Positions 43,675 to 53,454 of a stretch of DNA of 64,000 bases are shown here, in pieces (within the stretch, counting starts at the first letter, position 1; each line of letters opens with the position of its first letter). Position numbers and translations under genes: made by a program. The notes below the pieces were generated by a model. That model saw nothing but the letters and a program-made list of their open reading frames with translations. It was not told the origin of the DNA and did not search any database. Location: the NCBI GenBank assembly GCA_009760855.2, contig WPIO01000045.1, positions 316,001 to 380,000 on the forward strand, read 5' to 3'. Source of the DNA: Cristatella mucedo (Eukaryota; Bryozoa; Phylactolaemata; Cristatellidae).

Positions 43675-46600
43675 CTCTCTCTCTCTCCCTCTCTTGTTCT
43701 TTCTATCCTCTCTCTCTCTGTCTCTATCTCTGAGAGAACCAGGAACAATAGCATATGTTCCTAGTGCTAGGATTAGCTGTTTAGAAAGTATCAAGGTGCA
43801 ACCCTTTAAATATAAGTTGTGGCTTTTTCTTGCTTTGATTCTGCCTAGTTCAGTTTGCTGGTCTAACTTGCAGCTGTGCCGCATTTAGCACAAGCCTGCC
43901 GAATATGCCTATCAGGGGTTACCCTAGGCGTCCCACTTGTTGCAGACGTTAGCAGACCACCTGAAAAGACTTGAGTTAAAGAGTTCTCTTTATATTGCAT
44001 TGAAACCAGTTAAGATTATATCGAGTGTGGGGCTTTCTTTGGTTATTTCTTTTACATTCTTGCCTCCCCTGTGTGGCTTGATATGAAAGAGCTACCGTAT
44101 GTGCTTCTCACTGATCTGTACATGGTTTCCGAGTGCTTACTTCTAAGCGCTCCTCTTATCGCAACAGGTCATGCCAAAGGCTCACGATGTTGGCGGAGGC
44201 GAGAGGTTAGTTAAGGCCGTCAGATCGGCAGAGCATGAGAACAGCAGGATCTCTGAAGAGCCTGAACTTCTCTCATCCTCCGAAGAGCCAGTTAGCAGGA
44301 TCGATGGCCCAGCTGGCAGCAACTTAAATGGAGGTGCCTCCCATAATGCAGCGACTGGGAAGCCTGATGGTCTGGAGGCCAAGCTGCGCGAAGCCGTTGA
44401 CGTGAACGGATTCATCGAGGGGTATGCAATGCTTCAGTCAGCTTCATCTGTTAGCCGGCCCACTCTAGGTATGTGAGTGCACATTAGTGAAGCTCGGCTA
44501 AGTGTACCTGTACGTAAAAGCGAAGTCTTACATGAGTAGCTGAGCACTGCCACTGCAGCCAGACGCTGGTAGCACTAATAGAAATAATAAATCGCTGGTG
44601 TTTTTTCTTGCACTGCGAGAAGCAAAGCACCAACCAGGTGCTTTAAGAGTCAATGCAACCGAGGCAATAACCAAGATATAATTGTTTGATTGCATGGTAT
44701 CATGCTTAGACAAGCATGCAAAAGCACGATAGAATGCTCTCAGTGCCACCTACTAGTTGAACTCCTAGTCAGTAACATGTACTAAATCATGTGCAGGTAA
44801 GCACGCGAAGCACACGGGAACAAAAGCCACAAGTTATGTTCCCATAGCACAGCTAGTGTTTTCTGTTTGTTTTTTAATTTTCTCAACCTTAAAGTTCTTG
44901 CGAGTGTCAAATATGGAACCGGATACAGGTAAAACCAGTGCAGCTGTCAGGTTTTTTGGTCCCAATTCCTTTGTGGATTCTGCTATATCTGCCTAGGCTC
45001 GTTAATTAGGAATCACTTTCATGAAGCCCGGATGTAGTAAGAGAGTGGGAAAAGACTGTTCATTATTGTTAGCCGTGTCTCGAGCTACCCGGCCTGCGTC
45101 ACTGAAGCATTGCAGTAAATAGCTCAAATTTAGGTAGCGTCAAGCTTTTTATAACGCTATCGGCCCCTCTTTAAGTGTGCCTATTCAGTGTACATTCGAT
45201 CTGCTATAAACTCTTAACAATATTTGGCATGGTCTTGACAATGCCCTTTACCTGTTTGCTGTGACAGAGACCTGGCCTAAATCAACTGTGTGAAAATATT
45301 AGCTGATTTAACAGCCTCTTTTTTATAGGCACTGAAGAGCGTTAGCGACTATCACCACTGCCTTTGCAGTTGGCAATAAATGATCGCCTGCTGCAGGATT
45401 CGAACAAACGACCAGGGTCGTGATCTTACCTCCTGGGCATGACCGATGCAATCCGTATAGATGTTTCTTTTTTAAATACCAAGCTCAAGAAAAGTGGCTG
45501 TAGAGCAGCTATTTTCGCTCGATCCTTCCTCTTTTTAAATCGTTTGCACTTTCCTCGAAGAATTCTTTTGAATCTCTTGTTTTGAGCTCTTTTAACAACA
45601 AGCTGCCAATCTGACAGTAATATGTTGTCCCCAGATATCAAGTCTTTTTAGTTCAGATTTTTCGGATCTCCTTTGATTATCTATTTTATAAATCGTTCCT
45701 TTCTTGTACAAATTGTTCCTTTCTCGTACTGGGTAAGTTTAATACTCATCTCAGTAGCCCAACTAACCACTTACCTGCCAAATTTCATATATTGACTGAT
45801 CCGTTCTCTTTTTTGCTCATGTGCATTGACCAATTCACAGCAAAGTTCATGCACTCGATTAAATGTTCTTCAACTGTTTGCTTTCTATTCCTATATTTCT
45901 TGACTTATAATATACAATAATGCATTTGTATAGCACCCTCAGAGAACTGAATCTCTTTTTAGGCACTTTACATTTGCTACAGGGAAACATGATCAAATTG
46001 TTAATGGTAGCATGCTCAGTGACAGCACCCATAACATAGTTAGAGGTGACAGTGAGATGGACAGCATGCAAATATGGTTAGTGGCATGCCCGTGTCAGTA
46101 CACATCCGTTTAATCCTCAGACCGACATGCCCTTGCTGGTGGAATGCTACAATACGACACTAGCCTATGTTGTGAGCAAGTTTTCTCCTCTGACCAAGCT
46201 AGTTGTAGGCTTTTATACAGATGTTCTGTGCTTTTCTATAGAATTTAAACCAGCAAGGACGACTTAGCATAAGCTTGAGCAAGCATACAAAAGATTAGGA
46301 CTAACTGTCCATTGACTTTCATACGAATAATATTAGAGATCATATCAATCCATCGTAGCTAACGCCGGGTCTAGCTTCTGAAAAAAAATAAAAGAGTAGA
46401 ACCACAGATTTATAATCCAAAAGTGCTCATGTCCACCATCAACTATCTGCTTAACCTCTTCCAAGTCTGCTCCTCACCAGGTGGTCTTCGAGATAACTTC
46501 ATCCGAGTATCCTTACTGTCGGTCCTCTCTTCAAAGACACTGCAACAGTGACAGACCAGCAAAACTCATATATCACAACGGTAAGGCTTGCAAGTTATGT

Positions 46601-47900
46601 ATCACAGCACCAAGTCTTGCTCGTTGCGAGAGTATGACCCGACCGTCTCGTGAAGGCTGAATTTGGTAGTCTCTGTGCTAGGTCTTTCAACACTGTTTTG
46701 ATCACCTAGTCCTTCGTGGGGGCCTGTCATATATCTTAGGCATCACAACGACAGCACTGAAATACTATAGGCATTATCTTTGTAGAAGATTTCAGAGCAT
46801 TGGTATCAATGGCCACCAGTCATCTGAGAAGTTTTTTAATTTAAGTGGTACTTCAGGGATCTGTGCTAGGTCCAATTTTTTCGTGATTTATGCTTTCCCC
46901 TTTGTCGATGTAATCGCCATGATCGATCTAGGGTTTCATTTTTAAGCAAATGACACCCTTCGGCACCTGCACTTTTATCTCTTTTTGCATTCAAAAATTA
47001 TCAAACATCAAACTCTCTCAATGCTTCCCCCAAAGGATGTATTGATGACATTTGCACTTGCATAGTAGCCAAATTTCTCAAATTGAATGAGAATTTAATC
47101 AACCTATTAGCTGTGGGGAAATACTTGTCAGACATTAGAAAATTCAACCGTCAAATGGGCCAGGTCAGTGTAGCTCGTGTAGCATTTGAATGAAATCAGG
47201 GTGGTGTCCTGTTTTTCAAAACGACTTTCCACTAGGCCACCCCATCAGCTCCACAGCCAAGTCTTCCCACTTTTAGCCTCCTAACACCTCAAAAAATTGT
47301 GTGCCTGCTTACACAAGGATACCACAGCTCTGCCAGTTCATGCTTTGGTGACATCATCTCGATTTCTGTAGCACTCTACTTGCCAGTCGTTCTGTCTTTC
47401 TTTTAGACCTTTATTATGTGTGGCTTCGTAGAAAATCCTCTTACTGTCCTAATGAATGTATAGCCACAGCAGCTGTGGCCATCCTGCAAGGTTGTTTTTA
47501 TGCTTAATGTGCAGTTATACACAGTAAAATGATCGTCTGTAAACATGCTTACATATCAGATGTTACAGCGTGACCTAGAGACCGTGGGTCCAAATGAATC
47601 GTGGACTGTGTAGTAAGTCGATGCTTGGCGTAATTTCGGTAAGATTTCGTTCTTTTGCGCAGCTTCTTCGTATCTGCAAAAGATCCCGACGGAGGCATTC
47701 ATCAGGCTGTTCAATTCCTGCTACATCGTCTTGCTGAGCTGAGGCTGCCACAGCTGAGACAAGCTGCAAAAGCCACGGCCGGTAGACATAATTCAGATGA
47801 TCCGTTGAGCAATAAAGATGAAGACCACAGTTCAGCTGCAGCTGTGGCTGTGACTCCAGCCGAGCAGGGAGGGCTTCGCGAGCTTGAGCAACAGCGGTAG
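31926..47900 (+). CDS. Divergent Rab-like small GTPase, six exons
   Basis: Exons 31926-31956, 32685-32777, 39281-39406, 42112-42275, 44168-44421 and 47663-47900 join with agreeing phases into 906 bases (301 residues plus stop). All five GTPase boxes are present: G1 GDPCSGKTS (11-19), G2 Thr36 in YEPTLE, G3 DTPGR (62-66), G4 NKYD (134-137) and G5 SAK (227-229). Segments around NGFIEG and SAKD with a following HQAVQFLL helix recall the Rab32/38/29 subgroup, a tentative placement. Oddities: the catalytic Gln after DxxG is Arg; a long insert of about 80 polar residues separates G4 from G5; and the C-terminus (ELEQQR) has no Cys for prenylation. It may therefore be a slow-hydrolysing, non-membrane-anchored form. 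The start could lie upstream at 31743 in the same frame. Confidence 0.75.
32685..32777 (+). CDS. GTPase exon 2 (P-loop and switch I)
   Basis: Acceptor TTCTGCAG precedes it and donor GTAAAC follows. It encodes GDPCSGKTSVLRRYISNMFS and the effector-loop Thr. Confidence 0.75.
32997..33081. repeat. Short local duplication in intron 2
   Basis: CATATCCCTGTCCAATGTTT and CATATCCCTGTCCGATGTTC, each with a following CCATATAA, occur about 56 bases apart. Confidence 0.5.
34295..34390 (+). mobile_element. LINE 3' tail fragment
   Basis: A degenerate AGAAAGATATTCAGTTCTCTTAGG stem is followed by a TTATTATTA tail, the common LINE 3' end of this window. Confidence 0.5.
35450..35550 (+). mobile_element. LINE 3' tail fragment
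   Basis: ACAAAGTGCTTAGAAAGAGA and TTCTCTGAGGATACGAT are followed by an ATT repeat. Confidence 0.55.
35790..36130. repeat. Dispersed repeat shared with 54950-55170 and 59130-59340
   Basis: A block with CTCCGTCTGTAACTCCACAA, TCATAAAGACCA, GTGGGTGTTA and GGTACGCATTCGGTAGCC, then AGTCAGGAGAGCAG, matches 59130-59340 closely. Its right part (GGCAGCAGGAGA, GAGTTCCACAGTCT) matches 54950-55170. The end resembles an antisense LINE C-terminus (PRLWNS-type stretch), so it may be part of a LINE family. Confidence 0.6.
36455..36615 (-). mobile_element. tRNA-derived SINE, family A
   Basis: The inverted copy ends TAGCTGATTAAATGGCCTC and has a box-B-like GATTCGAACC (minus-strand GGTTCGAATC), with the internal ATCGCCACCATTTGCAG block. 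Confidence 0.75.
36720..37800 (-). mobile_element. CR1/Rex1-like LINE fragment (reverse transcriptase)
   Basis: On the minus strand, 37705-37442 encodes the RT segment LLDLLAAFDTINHKV. It is followed, after a CT microsatellite expansion (37460-37530), by a PQGSLLGKLL segment and an FYADDTQL box near 37280, then by the LADLHWIPVKQGIDFKVL C-terminal region (36998-36783). Stops and shifts interrupt it. It lies in intron 2 of the GTPase gene, antisense to it. Confidence 0.8.
37810..38640 (-). mobile_element. LINE 3' end plus EN-RT linker, rearranged
   Basis: An ATT-type tail (TAATAATAATAATATTGCAC) and the conserved stem lie at 37810-37900, then the C-terminal coding remnant to about 38200. At 38579-38253 the minus frame (MTEKISETVPKVAASSLDSG, then SIITPEDSSPSIP) resembles the linker between endonuclease and RT. 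The RT domain is missing, so the copy is internally deleted. Confidence 0.7.
38860..38950 (-). mobile_element. Partial tRNA-derived SINE
   Basis: A box-B-like region (GAGACCCACGACC) and the head (CAAGCACCCTACCCCTGGGC) of a SINE on the minus strand, without the body. Confidence 0.5.
39281..39406 (+). CDS. GTPase exon 3 (DxxG box)
   Basis: Acceptor CGTTTTAG, donor GTGCAA. It encodes the two central beta strands and FLDTPGRDNMDLRKTYFEGL, with Arg replacing the catalytic Gln. Confidence 0.72.
39925..40030 (-). mobile_element. tRNA-derived SINE, family B
   Basis: The inverted copy has TATAGAGCCCGAACAGAACTTAATC (tail) and GGGCTCGAGCCCCTGACC (box B). Confidence 0.6.
40060..41345 (+). mobile_element. 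Two LINE fragments with AT-rich tail
   Basis: 40067-40375 carries a diverged RT C-terminal stretch (the common LQLVQNSAARLVC motif in degraded form). 40860-41240 carries the common-family C-terminus (FGDCAFSSYAPKAW-type), the 3' stem TAAAGCGCCTAGAAAGAGA and an ATT/TATA tail running to about 41345. Confidence 0.65.
41560..41740 (+). mobile_element. LINE 3' tail fragment
   Basis: GCAGCAATGTATAAAGCACC and TTAGTTCTGTTAGGGTG are a diverged version of the LINE 3' end. Confidence 0.45.
41745..41840 (-). mobile_element. tRNA-derived SINE, family B (partial)
   Basis: CATTTGTATAGCACC, GGAGCTTCACATATGCC and CTCGATCCCGTGACATCGG are in the same order as at 58225-58385. Confidence 0.5.
42112..42275 (+). 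CDS. GTPase exon 4 (NKxD box)
   Basis: Acceptor TGTTTGTAG, donor GTACCT. It encodes a VVADAASDSAL strand, a Pro/Ala-rich insert and VILLANKYDQ. Confidence 0.75.
42420..43200 (-). mobile_element. Degenerate LINE fragment with (GA)n interruption
   Basis: Minus-strand remnants resemble the LINE RT region around the YADD box (a degraded LANLTAKYNLGNFHADGTQF-type stretch near 42490-42550), interrupted by a GA repeat at 42547-42573. It lies in intron 4. Confidence 0.45.
43408..43590 (+). mobile_element. tRNA-derived SINE, family A (best-preserved copy)
   Basis: GTGAGCCGTGATGGCACACT and GGTAAGGCGGTTGC (box A region), then GTGGGTTCGATTCCTGCGG (box B), a hairpin-forming CGCCACTTCAAGCGGTGG, TCTGTCGCTATAC and the GCTGTTTAATCAGCTA end, followed by an ATTT tail. 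Confidence 0.8.
43600..43735. repeat. (CT)n microsatellite
   Basis: A CT array with CTCTCC and TTCT interruptions directly after the SINE. Confidence 0.9.
44168..44421 (+). CDS. GTPase exon 5 (insert region)
   Basis: Acceptor GCAACAG, donor GTATGC. It encodes a low-complexity Ser/Glu/Gly-rich insert, then KLREAVDVNGFIEG, which leads into the G5 box. Confidence 0.7.
45300..45450 (-). mobile_element. tRNA-derived SINE, family A
   Basis: AGCTGATTTAACAGCCTC and GCAGGATTCGAAC (box B on the minus strand), with the internal ATCACCACTGCC block. It is diverged. Confidence 0.65.
45900..46090 (-). mobile_element. LINE 3' tail
   Basis: GCACCCTCAGAGAACTGAATCTC and AGGCACTTTACATTTGCT are followed by GTTAGTGGC, the minus-strand version of the common LINE 3' UTR. 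Confidence 0.65.
46650..47430 (+). mobile_element. Diverged LINE reverse-transcriptase fragment
   Basis: Plus-strand remnants include a degraded SGTSGICARS (PQGSVLGPL-type) stretch and a DVIAMIDLGFHF segment followed by AND in place of the ADD box. It lies in the last intron of the GTPase gene. Confidence 0.5.
47663..47900 (+). CDS. GTPase exon 6 (SAK box, C-terminus)
   Basis: Acceptor TTTTGCGCAG. It encodes FFVSAKDPDGGIHQAVQFLL, then a polar, Ala-rich tail with a stop at 47898-47900. Confidence 0.72.
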
Positions 47901-50330
47901 CTGCAGGTGAGGGCTGTGGGAGCCTATTGGTTAGCGTTTGTGCAGCGCTTGCCTTTGTCTATGTACTGTGCTTTGTAGCTGAGAATGTGACCAATAGTTA
48001 AGAGTGCGGTAAGAGAGACCCCCATATGGGCTAGAGCTTCTTCACTTGTGCCATTCAGCAGCAGATGGCTAGCAAATTTGGGTCGGCTTTTTAGCAGCAC
48101 ATAGTCCCAGCACGATGCTGGCCAGTTCTCATTGCCGGGGCCAGATTCTATCCTAAAATATTGTCGACGTACTTGCAGACTTTGATATTCAGTACTATTT
48201 TACTTTTCTGCCGATACCAAACACGACCTTGAAATATCGTACTTACTAAATCATTTTCTGTTCAACTTATCGTGTTATATTAGTTTTAGTTTGGATCATA
48301 GATGGAGTAATTCACCAGGCTAGAGATTTGTATATATGCCAGTGCCTGCAGATGGCATAGAAACCTAACAGCTAATCCATTTCAAAGAGTTTTCGGAACC
48401 ATGCAAGGCACTCCTGAATTCTGAATAGCTGCATTTTTTTAAGAGACCCTCAGCTTCCATGGTCGCCAGCTCAGCTGACATATATTATGTTTTGATTAGC
48501 TTTTTCTGCTTAGTGGACTTTAGATAAATTTCCGAGTGTTTTGGGTTTACTTTGTAGGTAGGCCTCGAGACCTGAGGCATAAGCCGTGAGGTTTTAGCAT
48601 GCAAATGATAGCAGGCATTCACTGAGCCCATGGTTGCTACTTCTTTCCTAAATTGCAATTGTTATGCTTCGTACTATTTTGCATGCGTTTAAGTACTGTG
48701 TTCGTTCCACTTTGACCTTTTTGGCAGTCATCGGTCACTCTCAGACGACCGAGAATGGTTCTACTTTATGATGTCTTTACTTATATTAGGTAGTATTTTT
48801 GTTTAGCTTTATAGAAGACAAATTGGTATATACCTGTCTGCATTCTGCTGGTAATTTCATGTAATGATGTTTTACCTTAGGCTAATTTTGAATTAACCAG
48901 AATACATTTGCTTTCCGGGAATTAGTTGTGTACCTACATGAAAATTAAAGCATAGAACTCTGATTGTATTTATTAAGTGTATAATTGTTTTAGACATTTT
49001 TGGCTGTCTTGCACTTTATATATTTTAAAAGTTACTCAGGCTTGCTCATCTTTTCATTTCTGGGTATTCTGTTTGGTATTAGATACGAGGCCAGGCCAGC
49101 GCCTAGAATTTGTCTAGATCCGAAGCAAAATCGGCTCGAGTCTTGTATCTTCCTGTGGAGAGTAACGGTTCAGGGCCCTGGCTGGCTTGACTTTTATAAC
49201 TCCAGTAACTTGGTATTAAGCTAGCTTTAGTAAATTTTTCTCAAATTCTGGTGATAGAAAATGTGCCTCCTCTGTGGTTTTGCTAGTCACAGGGAGCCTC
49301 GCATTGCTGCTTTTTTTACCATGATTACCAACGATCGCATGCTACAGGTGCTTGGCGACTCAGAGACACCGGATGAACCTTGAAGAAATCAGAGAATGGC
49401 TGTCGTGGCAAATTTATCCGGCAAGCTCTACTTCTATAACCTATTCTTCGTTGTCTCCACCCTGGATGTGGATGCAGAGCTTAGAACTGACTCGTGAATT
49501 ACGCAAACTCTGAAAATAGCCAAGGTTGCAGAGCTGCTGTAACTCGGCTAAGCCAAGACCGTCTGTGCACCCTATATTGTGGTTTTTCTTAATCTTCTGC
49601 ATTTGGATTGGCTGTCTGCCTACTGCCGAATGCTATGATGGTAGGTCAATAAGCTCTGCCGAAGCCCTACTTAAAGTGCATTGATGGCTTATGGCCATCA
49701 AGAATATGTATGTGACACAAAGGTTGCCATAGATGATTTGCACAGCGGCATGTGCAAAGAGGACCAGCCGCCCACATATTCGGCAGCTAATGGACACCTA
49801 GCGCCCCCGATGATCCCGGGCAGTGCATGCAAAGCCACTAATCATGATGACTTGCTTGGTGTGCAAGCCAGCTTCGTAAACCGATGCATGTTGAATTTTG
49901 GTGCATGCCAATGCCATACCCTTCTAATCACTGTGTTCCTCGGATTGTGCAACAATTTTCGACAGCTATTTCAGTCGCATGTAGATTGTAAGTCTACAAC
50001 GACAGGCTGAGAGCTTGACTATTGAATCTCAGCTTCCAGCAGTACGAACTGCCAGGCGAATAGGCTAGGGTTATCAGGTAGCCGTCCTATTTCAAGGCCA
50101 TCGACTATTTTCTTCTGTAGCAAGTGCTATTTGCCGTGAAATAAAAAATCTCAGGCGTTGCGATTTTTGTGAAGCCGTGCTTGACATGCCTCGTGCCTTC
50201 CAAGCTGGATCATGCTCTTTCTGTCTCGGATGCTCAGTAGTCCTACAGTAGTTGCTTGGCAGAGCATTCAATTTCGCTTTGTGAGCGCAGAGACTAGCTA
50301 ACACTCCAATAGTCGGTTCACGAAGTCGCA
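47901..50330. other. GTPase 3' UTR and intergenic, no supportable gene
   Basis: The first part is presumably 3' UTR. One open frame (49681-50010) encodes a 109-residue sequence with a PPTY motif but no recognisable domain, and I do not support it as a gene. Confidence 0.4.
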
Positions 50331-50334
50331 ATCA

Positions 50335-51050
50335 TTTCATCCATGCATTCTTGACATCCCGTCTCCACTTATGCAACTCACTGCTTACTGGCCTACCGGC
50401 ATGTGCGATCAGGCGATTGCAGCTGGTGCAAAACTCTGCTGCTAGGCTTGTCTTTTGTGAGCGTCGCAGGTGCCACACTACACCACTTCTCGCCGACCTG
50501 CACTGGCTACCAGTCAAGCAAAGGATTGACTTCAAGGTTTGTCGCTCACTTTTAGGTCTCTTCATTCTATGGCTCCAGCCTATCTCTCAGATCTACTCCC
50601 CACCAGGCCAGCATCGTACACCTGCTTTTCGGAATCCAGCAGTCTACCAATACCTCGTACAAACCTCAAATCCTTTGGAGACCGTGCATTTAGTTCATAT
50701 GCTCCCAAAGCATGGAACTCCTTCCTGACTTGCGTCAGAACATCCCCTGACTTGACCACATTTAAAAAGAACTTAAAAACATGCCTATTTAGGACAGCAT
50801 TTAGTGGGTTCCTGTGATTCGCCCTAAATGTCCTTATGCGTGCTGAACTGAGCATGCTGCCACCAACCACATTTGCATGCTGACCCTGTGCATGTCACCC
50901 CTAACCATGTTATTCATTTTGTTTGTATATCAAGCATGATTTTACTTACCATTCAATCGCATTTCCCTTCGCAGCAAATGTAAAGAGCCTAGAAAGAGAT
51001 TGAGTTCTCTTAGGGCGCTTTATCAAGTGCTTTATTATTATTATTATCAG
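50335..51050 (+). mobile_element. CR1/Rex1-like LINE 3' end
   Basis: The C-terminal coding is in shifted frames (RRLQLVQNSAARLV, LLADLHWLPVKQRIDF, IPRTNLKSFGDRAF), followed by the 3' UTR, the conserved stem and TTATTATTATTA. Sequence is close to the copies at 56720 and 60160, so the family was active fairly recently. Confidence 0.85.
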
Positions 51051-51289
51051 CTGGATTGCAATGGCGTTAACCCTCTGCTGACATGCCAGTACCTGCCTCA
51101 CCACAACTGGCTTTATATGTGGTTAATTAATTGATCTGTCTTACCGTCCTCCCAGTGGGACCGAGATTCCTGATTAAACCGCCAAGATGAACGTAGACCT
51201 TTGCTGACAGATGTCGTTGCGTTTGTTCCGGCCCCGGCATCCAAGAATAAGGGGTACGTTATTTAGAAACAGTACTCTCGGGCTTATTT

Positions 51290-51500
51290 CTGACACTGCA
51301 TGGTGCCACTAACCGTACTTGCATGCTGACCATGTGCATGTCACCCCTAACCAAGTTATTCTTGTTGTTTATTGAGCATGCTACCACTAAACGTTCGCTC
51401 GTGTCGTGCTTCCTTTGCTGCAATTGTAAAGCGCCTAGAAAGAGACTGGGTTCTCTGAGAGCGCTTTATCAAATGTATTATTAGTAGTATTATTTTTACA
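51290..51500 (+). mobile_element. LINE 3' tail
   Basis: The 3' UTR only: ATGCTGACCATGTGCATGTC, GTAAAGCGCCTAGAAAGAGA and TCTGAGAGCGC, then ATTATTAGTA. Confidence 0.75.
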
Positions 51501-51667
51501 TCTTGAAAATAATGCCAGCTCTTTATGAATCTTGAAAATATTTTATTGTTTATAGCTTCTCTTAGAGGTCATTTGCCCATTACTATAAAGCGATAAGCCT
51601 GATCATCTTTCCGATCTCGTAATCAAAAGAATAAAACTTGATATGAACTCATTTTACAAGTAAATAA

Positions 51668-51830
51668 AAAATACTAGCTGATTTAACAGCCTCGTTTTGT
51701 ATAGCGACAGAAGAACCGTTACGGCTACCACCACCGCTTGCAGTGGCGATAAAGGATTGCCCACCGCAGGATTCGAACCCACGACCTCGGGGCCGAGGTC
51801 GTGAAAAGCAACCGCCTTACCTTGTAACAG
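51668..51830 (-). mobile_element. tRNA-derived SINE, family A
   Basis: AGCTGATTTAACAGCCTCG and GCAGGATTCGAACCCACGAC (box B on the minus strand), then the head AACCGCCTTACC. It abuts a family B SINE in the opposite orientation. Confidence 0.8.
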
Positions 51831-51834
51831 CTGA

Positions 51835-51985
51835 AGGCTTGACCCAGTGGTTAAGGTGCTCGCCCCGACCAAAGTATGGCCTATGTCCTAGGCTTGAGCC
51901 CCCCCCCGTGGCATTTGTGAAGGGCCTGAATAGAGAAAAATTTCTCTTAAGATGCTATATAAATGAATTATATTTTTTCTTCAAC
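51835..51985 (+). mobile_element. tRNA-derived SINE, family B
   Basis: GGCTTGACCCAGTGGTTAAG and GTGCTCGCCCCGACC (head), GGCTTGAGCCCCC (box B), and the GAATAGAG...TTCTCTTAAGATGC tail. Confidence 0.75.
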
Positions 51986-52009
51986 TCGGCTTGAAGGAAT
52001 AAGGATGGA

Positions 52010-52110
52010 TAATGGATGCCTGCTACGATCCTGCTGCAGGACTCGAGCCTACGACCTGGGTTGTGAAATGTATGCACCTTACCAGTGCTTGGCTTCTCGC
52101 GATGACTCGT
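52010..52110 (-). mobile_element. Partial tRNA-derived SINE
   Basis: GCAGGACTCGAGCCTACGAC with a head-like CACCTTACCAGTGC on the minus strand. Confidence 0.5.
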
Positions 52111-52339
52111 TTTTTAACTCGACTTATCCCTTCTTAGTTTAGTACACTTCTAAGCATCAGTTATGAAAACTAAGGGCACGAATGCTCACCTGCGTTTTGG
52201 CTTGCCATTGCAAACCAATAGCGTTACTAAAGAGCTGAACAGCTCTAGAGTGACTTGCTAGCACAAGCATGTCATAAATATTTCAAACCAGAGCTCATGA
52301 GAGGGATCCAATGCCTGTGGAAGATAGCATTGCTTACCC

Positions 52340-52500
52340 CTGGGTCCCAATCCAGAGGTAAGGTGCTCGAACTTCGCAACCCTGGTCAAGGGTTCGAATC
52401 CTGCACTGGCTATGCTTTACTGTTCACTGCAAACGGTCGCGATAGCGTTAAAGGCTCTTGCAGCACTATATAAATGAGACTGCCAAGTCAGCAGTCCTTT
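52340..52500 (+). mobile_element. tRNA-derived SINE, family A variant
   Basis: GGTAAGGTGCTCGAACTTCG and GGGTTCGAATCCTGCACTGG, then GCGATAGCGTTAAAGGCTC, closely related to the copy at 55625. Confidence 0.7.
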
Positions 52501-52970
52501 AACCACGTTTGCTCGACCCTGGTAAGAGTCTCATAAAAATGCCAAATGTGCGCCGATACTCAGAGGAGAGGATAACCAACGTCCACTAACCTAAGTAGTT
52601 ATTACAATGAACTGTCTTGTCCAGATGAGGCCCGGTATCCGGGCAGGCGGTCTGCTATCTGTCGACCCTCATTAGCTCCCACCGCCGTTAGTTAACTGTA
52701 TGTTCGCTGGCCTCTGCTTCCGCCACTTGCGCTGGCTCGTAGGTGTCTGATAATACCCTGACCGCGAATACGAGCAAAATATGTATCCTGGACTAATTCC
52801 GGGGAAGCTTCAATTTAGTATCTATCGAACTGTTGCGGCATTGCATGGAGGCTATCGTAGGTATTGCTGTTTCGCCATCCGCTTGACTACGAACATCAAT
52901 TTAACCGAGGACCACAGCCAAAGTGTAAGAATAGTATTGCATTTTTACTGGCGGTGACACGAGAGAATCA
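52500..52970. other. No supportable gene
   Basis: Unique-looking sequence between a SINE and the large CT array; no frame or repeat stands out. Confidence 0.4.
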
Positions 52971-52972
52971 AA

Positions 52973-53450
<478 letters not shown>

Positions 53451-53454
53451 GATG

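Noticed and set aside
49681-50010. Membrane-adaptor gene suggested by a PPTY motif
   Set aside because: A single short motif in an otherwise unrecognisable 109-residue frame is not enough.
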